Of a DNA stretch of 57,864 nt, positions 46,991-54,854 are shown piece by piece. Each line of letters starts with the position of its first letter. Position 1 is the stretch's first letter. A program made the position numbers and the translations under genes. Source of the stretch: Azoarcus taiwanensis (GTDB taxonomy: Bacteria; Pseudomonadota; Gammaproteobacteria; Burkholderiales; Rhodocyclaceae); NCBI RefSeq assembly GCF_012910885.1, contig NZ_WTVM01000008.1:1-57864 (forward strand), read 5' to 3'. A model generated the notes under the pieces. That model worked only from the letters and a program-made list of their open reading frames with translations, made no database searches and was not told the origin of the DNA.

Positions 46991-47009
46991 AAAACGCGGA
47001 TTCCGCTTG

Positions 47010-47843
47010 TCAGATCAGGCCGGCGCGACCCAGCAGCACTTCGATGACGAAACGGCTGCCGATATATGCGAGTACCAGTGCGATGAAGCCGGCGAGTGTC
47101 CAGCGCAGCGCGACCCGTCCGCGCCAGCCCCACACCCGTCGTCCGAACAGCAGGGCGCCGAAGAGCAGCCACGAGGTGATTGCGAACACGGTCTTGTGGT
47201 CTAGCCGGAATGCCTTGCCGAACAGGGTTTCCGAGAAGACGATGCCGGAAACCAGGGTGAGTGTAAGCAGCACGAAAGCGATGCTGATGAGACGGAACAA
47301 CAGTGACTCCATCGTCAACAGGGGCGGCAGGTTGGCGATCGTGCGACTAAGGCGACCGCTGTGCAACTGCCGCTCGGCCACTGCCATCAGCATGGCGTGC
47401 AGGGCGGCGAGCGTGAACAGGCTGTAGGCGAGCATTGCGATGATGAAATGCGCGCGAAAGGCGGGTGACGCCGCGTTGATCAATACATGTGGCCCCGGGA
47501 AGAGGACGGGTAGCAGGCTCCCGATCAGGCCGGCGGGCAGAACGAGCGCATGTAGGCCTTCGAGCCGTGCGTAGAAAGCCTCGATCCAGTAGAAGCACAC
47601 CGCCAACCAGACGATGAGCGATACCGCCAGCCCGAAGCCGAAACGCATGTCGTCCCCGGGGAACATCGCAGCGTGAATCGCGAGCCCATGCACGATGAGT
47701 GCGCCAAGAAGTATGGCGCGCTCGTTGGTCGACATGCACTGGACCCGCCCAGCTGCAGGGTCACGCATGCAGGAGCGCCAGAACCAGAACCCGAGCGTCC
47801 CATAGAGCAGGGCCGCAGCCAGATGAAGTAGAATGACGTACAT
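47010..47843 (-). CDS. CcsA/YpjD-like cytochrome c assembly family membrane protein
   Basis: 277 aa with about eight membrane helices. The central part has the tryptophan/His-rich features of the CcsA/CcmC heme-handling family: FRAHFIIAMLAYSLFTLAALHA and FRLDHKTVFAITSWLLFGALLFG, with conserved His residues in the helices that bind heme. YpjD-type members are encoded next to ffh in many proteobacteria, as here, where ffh is divergent about 140 bases away. The physiological role in this group is not settled. Confidence 0.88.
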   Translation of the reverse strand: MYVILLHLAAALLYGTLGFWFWRSCMRDPAAGRVQCMSTNERAILLGALIVHGLAIHAAMFPGDDMRFGFGLAVSLIVWLAVCFYWIEAFYARLEGLHALVLPAGLIGSLLPVLFPGPHVLINAASPAFRAHFIIAMLAYSLFTLAALHAMLMAVAERQLHSGRLSRTIANLPPLLTMESLLFRLISIAFVLLTLTLVSGIVFSETLFGKAFRLDHKTVFAITSWLLFGALLFGRRVWGWRGRVALRWTLAGFIALVLAYIGSRFVIEVLLGRAGLI

Positions 47844-47986
47844 AGATCAGCCAAGTGTACTCCAGGCTGGGCTCATCTGGATAATTTGAATGCTCGAGTG
47901 CGCGGGTGTCGGTCCGCGTACCCTCGTCGTCACGTCGGGACTCGATGGACGACGTCTGTTCGGCCCCATACAAGCAAGCGGATACC

Positions 47987-49345
47987 ATGCTCGACAACCT
48001 TACCCAACGCCTCTCGAAAGTCGTCAAGACCCTTCGTGGTCAGGCTCGTCTCACCGAGGACAACATCCAGGACGCGCTGCGCGAAGTGCGGATGGCGCTG
48101 CTCGAGGCCGATGTCGCCCTACCGGTGGTCAAGGATCTCATCGCCAGGATCAAGGAAAAGGCGGTGGGCCAGGAGGTCATTGGTTCGCTGACACCTGGTC
48201 AGGCGCTGGTCGGTGTCGTGCATGACGAGCTGAAGGCTTTGATGGGTGGCGCCCACACCGGGCTTGATCTCTCGGCCCAGCCCCCGGCCGTGGTCCTGAT
48301 GGCAGGCCTGCAGGGTGCGGGCAAGACGACCACCACCGGTAAGCTCGGCAAACTGCTGCGCGACCGGATGAGAAAGAAGGTGCTGGCGGTGTCGGCCGAC
48401 GTCTATCGTCCGGCGGCAATTGAGCAGCTGCGCACTGTGGCGGGCCAGGCCGGGATTGATTTTTTCCCGTCGACGGCAGATCAGAAACCCGTGGATATCG
48501 CCCGCAAGGCGCTGGAGTACGCGCGAACCCATTACTACGATGTGGTGCTTCTCGATACTGCTGGCCGTCTTGCCATCGACGAAGCGATGATGGCCGAGAT
48601 CAAGGATCTTCATGCCGCCGTCAAGCCGGTGGAAACCTTGTTCGTGGTCGATGCCATGCTCGGTCAGGATGCAGTCAATACCGCGCGGGCCTTCAACGAA
48701 GCCTTGCCGCTCACCGGGGTAGTGCTGACCAAGCTCGATGGCGATTCGCGCGGTGGTGCGGCGTTGTCGGTGCGCCATGTCACCGGCAAGCCGCTCAAGT
48801 TTGCCGGTGTCGGCGAGAAGCTCTCCGGGCTCGAGGAGTTTCATCCGGAGCGCATGGCGAGCCGGATTCTCGGCATGGGCGATATTCTCGGTCTCGTCGA
48901 GGAGGCGCGGCGCGGCGTCGACGAGGATAAGGCGCGCGATTTCGCCAAGAAGCTCAAGACCGGCAAGGGCTTCGATCTGAACGACTTCAAGGAGCAGATC
49001 GCCCAGATGCGCAAGATGGGCGGCCTGTCGTCGATGATGGACAAGCTTCCAGCCCAGTTCGCGCAGATGGCCGGCCAGATCCAGGGAGGGGCCGAGGAGA
49101 AGCAGATCGGCCGCATCGAGGGCATCATCAACTCGATGACCCCTGCCGAGCGGAGCAAGCCGGAGATTCTCAAGGCCAGCCGCAAGCGGCGTATCGCGAC
49201 CGGTGCCGGGGTGTCGGTGCAGGAGGTCAATCGCCTGCTCAAACAGTTCGAGCAGACGCAAAAGGTCATGAAGCAGTTCTCCAAGGGCGGCATGCAGAAG
49301 ATGATGCGTGGGCTCAAGGGCATGATGCCCGGTTTGCCGCGCTGA
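47987..49345 (+). CDS. ffh: signal recognition particle protein
   Basis: 452 aa from the ATG at 47987 (MLDNLTQRLSKVVKTLRG); the frame is open to 47906 but the family start is clear. The N domain is followed by the GTPase G domain: GLQGAGKTTTTGKLGKLL (P-loop), LDTAGRLAIDEAMM (G3), TKLDGDSRGGAAL (G4 with the SRP insertion). The methionine-rich M domain ends MRGLKGMMPGLPR. With 4.5S RNA it delivers nascent membrane proteins to FtsY. It is followed after 14 bases by the CinA-domain gene. Confidence 0.97.
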   Translation: MLDNLTQRLSKVVKTLRGQARLTEDNIQDALREVRMALLEADVALPVVKDLIARIKEKAVGQEVIGSLTPGQALVGVVHDELKALMGGAHTGLDLSAQPPAVVLMAGLQGAGKTTTTGKLGKLLRDRMRKKVLAVSADVYRPAAIEQLRTVAGQAGIDFFPSTADQKPVDIARKALEYARTHYYDVVLLDTAGRLAIDEAMMAEIKDLHAAVKPVETLFVVDAMLGQDAVNTARAFNEALPLTGVVLTKLDGDSRGGAALSVRHVTGKPLKFAGVGEKLSGLEEFHPERMASRILGMGDILGLVEEARRGVDEDKARDFAKKLKTGKGFDLNDFKEQIAQMRKMGGLSSMMDKLPAQFAQMAGQIQGGAEEKQIGRIEGIINSMTPAERSKPEILKASRKRRIATGAGVSVQEVNRLLKQFEQTQKVMKQFSKGGMQKMMRGLKGMMPGLPR

Positions 49346-49359
49346 GCCGGAGGACTGCA

Positions 49360-50109
49360 ATGAAGTTCGGCGCCATCATCATTGGAGACGAGATCCTGTC
49401 CGGCCGCCGTGCCGACAAGCATCTCGCCAAGGTCGTCGAGTTGCTCGGCGCGCGTGGCCTGCGGCTTGCCTGGGCACGCTATGTGGGCGACGAGCCGGGC
49501 ATGTTGCTGCAGACGCTGCGCGAGAGCTTCGCCACCGGGGACCCGGTGTTCAGCTTTGGCGGCATAGGTGCGACGCCGGACGACCGTACACGACAGAGCG
49601 CGGCCGCCGCCCTCGGCGTCGAACTGGCCCTGCACCCAGAGGCCGAGGTGGCGATTCGCGAGCGTTTTGGCGGTGAGATCACACCGCATCGGCTGCAGAT
49701 GGGGGTGTTCCCGGTTGGCAGCGAGATTATCCCCAATCCCTATAACCAGATTCCCGGTTTCTCGATCCGCGAGCACTATTTCGTGCCCGGCTTCCCGGTC
49801 ATGGCCTGGCCGATGGTGGAGTGGGTGCTCGATACTTGCTACTCGGATCATCACCACGTCGAAGACTACATTGAGCGGGCAATCACGGTCGAAGACGCCT
49901 ACGAGGGACGGTTGATCGATCTCATGGAGCGGCTCACCATCGAGTACCCGGACGCCACCCTGTTCAGCTTGCCGACCGTGGCCGGCGATGGGTTGCGTCG
50001 CTCGGTCGAGCTGGGGATGAAAGGACCGAGCGCGCGCGTCGAGGCGGCGATGGCCGAGATCCGGCGTGAGGTCGCAGCCCGCGGTTACACCTGGCGAGAG
50101 CTCGATTGA
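49360..50109 (+). CDS. CinA/MoaB-Mog domain molybdopterin-binding family protein
   Basis: 249 aa. The start MKFGAIIIGDEILSGRRADKH is the molybdopterin-binding fold shared by the CinA N-terminal domain. FSFGGIGATPDDRTRQSAAAALG is its substrate loop, in a form (GGIGATPDD) common in the stand-alone proteins. No C-terminal amidase (PncC) domain is present, so it is not full-length CinA. Its function in this form is unknown; a role in nucleotide or pterin handling is possible. It overlaps the YgjP-like gene by 4 bases. Confidence 0.85.
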   Translation: MKFGAIIIGDEILSGRRADKHLAKVVELLGARGLRLAWARYVGDEPGMLLQTLRESFATGDPVFSFGGIGATPDDRTRQSAAAALGVELALHPEAEVAIRERFGGEITPHRLQMGVFPVGSEIIPNPYNQIPGFSIREHYFVPGFPVMAWPMVEWVLDTCYSDHHHVEDYIERAITVEDAYEGRLIDLMERLTIEYPDATLFSLPTVAGDGLRRSVELGMKGPSARVEAAMAEIRREVAARGYTWRELD

Positions 50110-50867
50110 CCCGACGCAGCCCGTCCGCGCCCGAGTCGCGTTGCATTGCGCTTGAAGGGCGTGAGCTTGATTATCTGCTTCGCCGCTCCCATCGACGCAC
50201 GTTCTCGCTTCACGTCGATGAGCGCGGCGTAAGAGTCAATGCGCCTGTGGCGGCGCCCTTGGGCGAGATCGAGGGATTCATGCGTCAGCATGAGGCCTGG
50301 CTGGTGGAGCGGCTGGAACGGCACGCGCAGCTCGCACATCGGGTGCGTTTCGAGCCGGTCGATGGCGCCACCCTGCCTGTGCTGGGCAGGCCCTGTCGCC
50401 TGCGTCTGGTTGCCGGCGTGCGTCGGAGCGAATGGTCCGGGGATGTCGACGGTGCCGAGCTGCTGAAGCTGCCGTCTTCGGGCGACGTGCCCAAGCGGCT
50501 GGTGGCCGCGCTCAAGGCGAGGGCGATTACCCGCTTTACCGGGCGGGTGGAGGAGTATTGCCTGCGACTTGGCGTGCCAATGCCTGCAGTGCGCGTGTCC
50601 TCGGCGCGGACCCGCTGGGGCAGTTGCAGCAGTTCGAGCGGTATCCGCCTTCACTGGCGCCTGATCCACCTGCGGCCGGAACTGTCGGATTACGTCGTCG
50701 CGCACGAGGTGGCGCATCTCGTGGAGATGAACCACTCGCCGCGTTTCTGGTCCGTGGTTCAAGCCTTGTGTCCTGGTTGGCGTACGCTGCGCGCCGAGTT
50801 GCGCGAGGCAGGCCGGGAGTTGCCCATGATCGATACAGGCTCCGAGGCGCCCGCTGGCGACGCCTGA
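50106..50867 (+). CDS. YgjP-like M48-type metallopeptidase (DUF45)
   Basis: 253 aa starting at a TTG overlapping the previous stop (TTGA). The C-terminal half has [24 protein letters not shown] and the zinc site [20 protein letters not shown], with HExxH and a second-sphere His. This is the signature of the YgjP/DUF45 family, related to SprT and wss-type minimal gluzincins. No signal peptide is present, so it acts in the cytoplasm. Substrates are unknown. It precedes gloA by 32 bases. Confidence 0.9.
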   Translation: MTRRSPSAPESRCIALEGRELDYLLRRSHRRTFSLHVDERGVRVNAPVAAPLGEIEGFMRQHEAWLVERLERHAQLAHRVRFEPVDGATLPVLGRPCRLRLVAGVRRSEWSGDVDGAELLKLPSSGDVPKRLVAALKARAITRFTGRVEEYCLRLGVPMPAVRVSSARTRWGSCSSSSGIRLHWRLIHLRPELSDYVVAHEVAHLVEMNHSPRFWSVVQALCPGWRTLRAELREAGRELPMIDTGSEAPAGDA

Positions 50868-50899
50868 GGCTTTTCCCTGACAACACGAACGGTAAGAAA

Positions 50900-51283
50900 A
50901 TGAGAATTCTCCACACGATGATCCGGGTCGGCGATCTCGATCGCTCGATCGACTTCTACACCACGGTGATGGGCATGCGCCTGCTGAGGCGTCAGGACTA
51001 TCCCGAGGGGCGGTTTACGCTGGCCTTCGTTGGCTATCAGGACGAGGCCGACGGCGCCGTGCTGGAGCTGACCCACAATTGGGATACCAACGCGTATGAG
51101 CTCGGCAACGGTTACGGGCATATTGCACTGGCGGTGCCCGATGCTGCCCAGGCCTGTGAGGATGTTCGCACCCGAGGTGGCAAGGTCGTGCGCGAAGCCG
51201 GGCCGATGAAGCACGGCACTACGGTGATCGCTTTCGTCGAGGATCCGGACGGCTACAAGATCGAACTCATCGAGCGCGCCTGA
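50900..51283 (+). CDS. gloA: lactoylglutathione lyase
   Basis: 127 aa from the ATG at 50900 ([20 protein letters not shown]). Two betaalphabetabetabeta repeats of the glyoxalase I fold are visible. Metal ligands are His5 in ILHTMIRV, Glu in AVLELTHNW, His in GYGHIALAV and Glu in YKIELIERA. It isomerises the methylglyoxal-glutathione adduct to S-lactoylglutathione. Length and all four ligands are typical of the nickel-type bacterial enzyme. Its 3' end overlaps the convergent gene by 17 bases. Confidence 0.96.
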   Translation: MRILHTMIRVGDLDRSIDFYTTVMGMRLLRRQDYPEGRFTLAFVGYQDEADGAVLELTHNWDTNAYELGNGYGHIALAVPDAAQACEDVRTRGGKVVREAGPMKHGTTVIAFVEDPDGYKIELIERA

Positions 51284-51881
51284 GACGCAACAGCAGCATT
51301 ATCGCCACAGCGAGTAATACAGCGCCGCCGCCAACTCCCGCCGCGAGGGCTTTTCGTGCGGCCAGGAGCCAGCGATTGTCGTGCTCGAGATAGACCCAGC
51401 CGATCGGCGCGATTTCGCCGATCGCGGCGCGGACAACGAAGCTGTCATCGAGTTTTGACAGTGCAGACTGGCTCGATTCGCCAGTATTCAGGCGTTCGAG
51501 TGCGATTGTGGCATGCGGAGAAGCACTCAGATTTCCGGCGGAGTTTCGCTGCACGGCAGCCAGAGGTTGTTCCCGGCGGTCCATGATTACCATCGCATGC
51601 ACTTGGGAAAACCGGGTGAAGGCTTCCAGGCGGAAGGCGAGTGCGACTCTGTCGTTGGCTGCGACCTCGAAGCGGGCAAGCTCGGCGGCCGTTGCAGCGA
51701 TTTCGGTTGCCTGTGCGCGGATGAGCCGGTGGGTCTCCTCGACATGTCGATAAACCATCGACACGATCAGCATGTACGCAACGATCAGCAGGGTGGTGAT
51801 CGCGATGATGGTCGGGCTGACGACGCGCCGCCTGCCGGTGCCTGCGAACGGTGTTTGAGTAGGTTGCGAAGAAAAGCGCAT
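51267..51881 (-). CDS. two-helix membrane protein with periplasmic domain, unknown function
   Basis: 204 aa. A hydrophobic helix near residues 23-43 ([20 protein letters not shown]) and another near the C-terminus ([19 protein letters not shown]) frame a periplasmic domain of about 130 residues resembling small sensor domains ([37 protein letters not shown]). No signalling output domain follows. It is encoded 54 bases downstream of the HD-GYP regulator, on the same strand, so it may feed signals into that protein. I do not recognise a family. The last 17 bases overlap gloA. Confidence 0.72.
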   Translation of the reverse strand: MRFSSQPTQTPFAGTGRRRVVSPTIIAITTLLIVAYMLIVSMVYRHVEETHRLIRAQATEIAATAAELARFEVAANDRVALAFRLEAFTRFSQVHAMVIMDRREQPLAAVQRNSAGNLSASPHATIALERLNTGESSQSALSKLDDSFVVRAAIGEIAPIGWVYLEHDNRWLLAARKALAAGVGGGAVLLAVAIMLLLRLRRAR

Positions 51882-51935
51882 GCGTCAATCTACTACACTC
51901 GACCGGGACGCGGGTAGGCGCGTGCTTGGTGCGTC

Positions 51936-52970
51936 TCAGTCGTCCGCACACTCGTCGCGTATGGCGATGACGTCGTCGAGATTGTCGAGGAAGACGTCGA
52001 CACAGTCCGGGTCGAAGTGTCGGCCACGACCATCGAGAAGCAGGTCGACGGCCTTTTCTATTGGCCACGCCTGCTTGTAGGGTCGGCTGGAGCTGATCGC
52101 ATCGAACACGTCGGCTACTGCAACGATGCGTCCTTCGAGGGGGATGTCCCTTCCGCTCAGGCGGTTCGGGTAGCCGGTGCCATCGAACTTTTCATGGTGC
52201 GACAGTGCAATGGAGGCACCGAGTTGCACGACGCGCGATGCGGAGTCCTTCAGGATGTCGTAACCGATCGTCGTATGTCGCTTCATGATCTCGCGTTCAT
52301 CGGGAGAGAGCGCGCCGGTCTTGAGCAGGATGTGATCCGGAATGCCCAGTTTGCCGACGTCGTGCATCGGCGCGGCGAGCAGGAGGTCGGAAACGAAGCT
52401 CCCCGGTTGCGACAGGTGTTCGGCGATCAGCGCCGAATACCGGGCCATACGCTGGATGTGGGCACCGGTCTCGGGGTCGCGGAACTCGGCTGCGCGTGCC
52501 AGGCGTACGATGGTCTCTCGTTCGCGCTGCAGAATGTCGGCAGTGGCTTTTCTGACCTCCTCGGCGAGGATGTCGGCCCGGTCACGGGTGAGCTTGTGCG
52601 CCTGTCGCAGCTTGAGCATGTTGTGCACGCGCGGCGCGAACTCGTGTTTGTCGATGGGCTTGGTGAGAAAGTCGTTTGCCCCGCGAGAGAGCGCCTCGTA
52701 ACGCGTGGTCCGTTCGCTGTTGGCGGTCACCATGAGAATCGGCACTTCCTCGCGAGGGTGACGTTCGCGGACTCGACTGATGAATTCGAGGCCGTCGAGG
52801 CCTGGCATCATGTAATCGACGATGATGAGATCAGGCTCGTTATCCAGACACCACTTGAGGCCTTCCGAGGCGTCTACGAAAGTGTGCGGGATTGCGCCAG
52901 CTTCATGGGCGACCAGCTTCTCCATCAGGAGAAGGTTGAGCGGCATGTCGTCGATGATGGCGATTTGCAT
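51936..52970 (-). CDS. response regulator with HD-GYP phosphodiesterase domain
   Basis: 344 aa from the ATG at 52970 (MQIAIIDDMPLNLLLMEK); an upstream ATG at 53000 adds ten residues. A receiver domain (phosphoacceptor Asp52 in LIIVDYMMPGLDG) is followed by a short coiled-coil, then an HD-GYP domain: APMHDVGKLGIPDHILLKTG with the HD pair, HTTIGYDIL, HHEKFDGTGYPNRLSG containing GYP, and VAVADVFDAI. HD-GYP proteins hydrolyse cyclic di-GMP to GMP, and so could act on motility, pili or exopolysaccharide. All metal-binding and GYP residues are present. Confidence 0.93.
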   Translation of the reverse strand: MQIAIIDDMPLNLLLMEKLVAHEAGAIPHTFVDASEGLKWCLDNEPDLIIVDYMMPGLDGLEFISRVRERHPREEVPILMVTANSERTTRYEALSRGANDFLTKPIDKHEFAPRVHNMLKLRQAHKLTRDRADILAEEVRKATADILQRERETIVRLARAAEFRDPETGAHIQRMARYSALIAEHLSQPGSFVSDLLLAAPMHDVGKLGIPDHILLKTGALSPDEREIMKRHTTIGYDILKDSASRVVQLGASIALSHHEKFDGTGYPNRLSGRDIPLEGRIVAVADVFDAISSSRPYKQAWPIEKAVDLLLDGRGRHFDPDCVDVFLDNLDDVIAIRDECADD

Positions 52971-53130
52971 GGATGTTTGCTTGGCCGGGTACAGCGTCAT
53001 AATGACAGTGTAGCGGCATCGTCAACGTAACAGAGTTCACGCGCGAGAAGGTTTTCATTCGCTGACGATTTCTGGAAGGCGGTAATTGTCGAGTCTGGCC
53101 ATTCCGGGCGGCGCAATCGCACAAAAGAAA

Positions 53131-53153
53131 CCCCCGGTCGAAGGGACCGGGGG
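53131..53153 (-). terminator. intrinsic terminator of the original tRNA gene
   Basis: Stem cccccggtc (53131-53139) and gaccggggg (53145-53153), followed on the minus strand by TTTCTTTT. It lies immediately downstream of the CCA end of the tRNA fragment, as expected for the terminator of the chromosomal tRNA gene that was split. Confidence 0.85.
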
Positions 53154-53159
53154 TGGGGA

Positions 53160-53204
53160 TGGTGGGCCCAGCAGGACTTGAACCCGCGACCAAGCGATTA
53201 TGAG
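53160..53204 (-). other. island attachment site: 3' half of a tRNA-Ile(CAT) gene
   Basis: Read on the minus strand, these 45 bases run from CTCATAA (anticodon loop with CAT) through the T arm GCGGGTTCAAGTCCTGC to the acceptor end TGGGCCCACCA. The sequence resembles tRNA-Ile2, whose CAT anticodon is modified to read AUA. The 5' half is absent: bases beyond 53204 do not pair with the anticodon stem. Tyrosine integrases commonly target such sites and rebuild the tRNA at the far end of the element, so the intact gene should lie to the right of this window. Confidence 0.8.
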
Positions 53205-53260
53205 TTTGCCGCCAACGCGCTATGCCTAGAAAAATCAAGCGTAGGCGAGCGTAATCCAAA

Positions 53261-53277
53261 CAAGTACAAAGTACTTG
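53261..53277. promoter_or_regulatory. perfect inverted repeat, possible operator
   Basis: caagtacaaagtacttg is a 7-base perfect inverted repeat around AAA. It lies in the 240-base gap between the tRNA fragment and the XRE gene, about 170 bases before that gene. It could be an operator for the XRE regulator or an integrase/excisionase site. A TAAAAT box at 53396-53401 is a possible -10 element for the XRE gene, without a good -35. Confidence 0.4.
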
Positions 53278-53444
53278 CGCGTCAGTAGTTTAGCGCAGTT
53301 TTGCGAAATAGGACAGACTTGAGCACTGTACCGCAGAAGTACCGGGATCAAGCCGTTGTAAGTCGGCTGAGGCTGCATTTAGGGTTCACTGGTGGTAAAA
53401 TTTAGCTAGCATTTGGCTGGTCACGAGGCGTGAGGCGAACGGAA

Positions 53445-53747
53445 ATGAACGTGGGGCGTGCAATTCGCCTGTGTCGGAGGCAGCGAGGTGCCTCGCAGAA
53501 CGAAGTAGCCCAGCGGGCGAACTGCTCTGTGTCGTACCTCTCGATGCTTGAGAACAACAAGCGAGATCCAACGTTGTCGACCATTACCAGGATCGCCCAG
53601 GCATTGCACGTCCCAGTCGGTGTGCTTTTTGTTCTGGCGTCGGACAAGTCGGAGATGGGTGCAATTGATGAACATCTGTCCGGTGAACTGGCGAGGTCTG
53701 CAATGGCAGCCCTGACAATGCCTGCCGAGCAGGCCGCAAATGATTGA
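53445..53747 (+). CDS. XRE-family helix-turn-helix regulator
   Basis: 100 aa from the ATG at 53445, with GAGG 9 bases upstream; a GTG at 53430 is less well placed. The HTH_3 domain reads GRAIRLCRRQRGASQNEVAQRANCSVSYLSMLENNKRDPTLSTIT in successive stretches, covering the recognition helix, followed by ARAIAQALHVP-type residues. It likely represses its own operon. It lies 81 bases before the ATPase gene in the same direction, so it is the probable regulator of the ATPase/subtilase pair. Confidence 0.88.
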   Translation: MNVGRAIRLCRRQRGASQNEVAQRANCSVSYLSMLENNKRDPTLSTITRIAQALHVPVGVLFVLASDKSEMGAIDEHLSGELARSAMAALTMPAEQAAND

Positions 53748-53828
53748 ATCTTGGACCAGAGGTCTAGAGTGCGGTGTCCGGCTGAGTGATACTCAATGGG
53801 CGCCGCAAACAATATACGGGTGGACAGC

Positions 53829-54854
53829 ATGGCTAGCGCGGATCAACTCAAGGCGCTTGTGAAGTCCCACATCGACCGGGATGACGGAAAGTTTTATTCC
53901 GTCGCCATGCAGGTGGCAGCGCATGAGGCGAAAGTGGGGCACGGCAAGCTAGCAGTCGAACTGCGTGACATGATCGACGCAGCGAAGAGTCGTGTCCTGG
54001 GGGTGGGGGCAGGCCAACCTGTGCCATTGGCCCGCCCGCGGGGTGAAGTTGCGAATCTGCTGCATGTCAGTCATCCCGAGAACCGCTTGGCGGATATGGT
54101 GCTCGATGCTGGTATCCATGCCCGGCTAGAGCGCATTTTGAAGGAGCAGCGTATGTTCGCCCGCATTCGGGAGCATGGTCTCTCGCCGCGTCGCAAACTG
54201 CTGTTGGTGGGGCCTCCTGGAACAGGCAAGACAATGACTGCATCGGTACTTGCAGGTGAGCTCGGTCTGCCTCTCTTCTTGGTGCGTCTGGACGCACTTA
54301 TCACCAAGTTCATGGGCGAGACTGCCGCCAAATTGCGCCAAGTCTTCGATGCCGTTACGGAAGTACGTGGTGTTTACTTTTTTGACGAGTTCGATGCAAT
54401 CGGCTCGCAGCGTGGGCTTGCCAACGATGTCGGCGAAATCCGCCGTGTGCTTAACAGCTTTCTGCAGATGATTGAGCAAGATCAATCAAACAGTCTGATT
54501 GTGGCTGCGACCAATCATCCTGAAATTCTGGACTATGCCCTATTTAGACGTTTTGATGATGTAATTGAGTATCACTTACCAACTGCAGATCAAGCGGCTA
54601 GCCTTATCCGTTCACGCTTGGGGCGCTTCGTGCCTAAGCCATTTCCTATGAAGAAGGTTACTGAGAAAGCTGATGGTTTGAGCTATGCGGAAATCCGTCG
54701 AGCTGTGGACGAGGCTATCAAGGAAGCGTTGATGCATGATGAAGATCGCGTCAAGGCGGAGGCTCTAGGCGTTGCATTGACCGAGCGCCGGCAACTCAGT
54801 AAAAAAATAACCAACAGGGATTCTTCAGCTCATGCCGGTACCCCCTCGCGATAA
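53829..54854 (+). CDS. ietA: AAA ATPase of the IetA type
   Basis: 341 aa from the ATG at 53829 (MASADQLKALVKSHI); a longer frame starts at 53796. An N-terminal helical region of about 110 residues precedes an AAA domain: Walker A VGPPGTGKTMTA (128-135), Walker B VYFFDEFDA (182-190), sensor ATNHPEILD and arginine finger ALFRRFDDVIEY. It matches the ATPase half of the IetAS pair described from an Agrobacterium Ti plasmid as antitoxin, and in defence surveys as part of the Iet anti-phage system. It overlaps the subtilase gene by 23 bases. The symbol is by family resemblance. Confidence 0.85.
   Translation: MASADQLKALVKSHIDRDDGKFYSVAMQVAAHEAKVGHGKLAVELRDMIDAAKSRVLGVGAGQPVPLARPRGEVANLLHVSHPENRLADMVLDAGIHARLERILKEQRMFARIREHGLSPRRKLLLVGPPGTGKTMTASVLAGELGLPLFLVRLDALITKFMGETAAKLRQVFDAVTEVRGVYFFDEFDAIGSQRGLANDVGEIRRVLNSFLQMIEQDQSNSLIVAATNHPEILDYALFRRFDDVIEYHLPTADQAASLIRSRLGRFVPKPFPMKKVTEKADGLSYAEIRRAVDEAIKEALMHDEDRVKAEALGVALTERRQLSKKITNRDSSAHAGTPSR

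Noticed and set aside
48119-49360. 413-codon frame opposite ffh
   Set aside because: Antisense shadow of a highly conserved gene; Leu/His-rich with no motif.
51267-51881. C-terminal helix followed by RLRRAR as a possible PEP-CTERM sorting signal
   Set aside because: No Pro-Glu-Pro precedes the helix, and no other protein in the window has one; the helix is better read as a membrane anchor.
53205-53230. Possibility that a whole divergent tRNA lies at 53160-53230
   Set aside because: The bases beyond 53204 do not pair with the 3' anticodon-stem strand or the acceptor stem, so only the 3' half is present.
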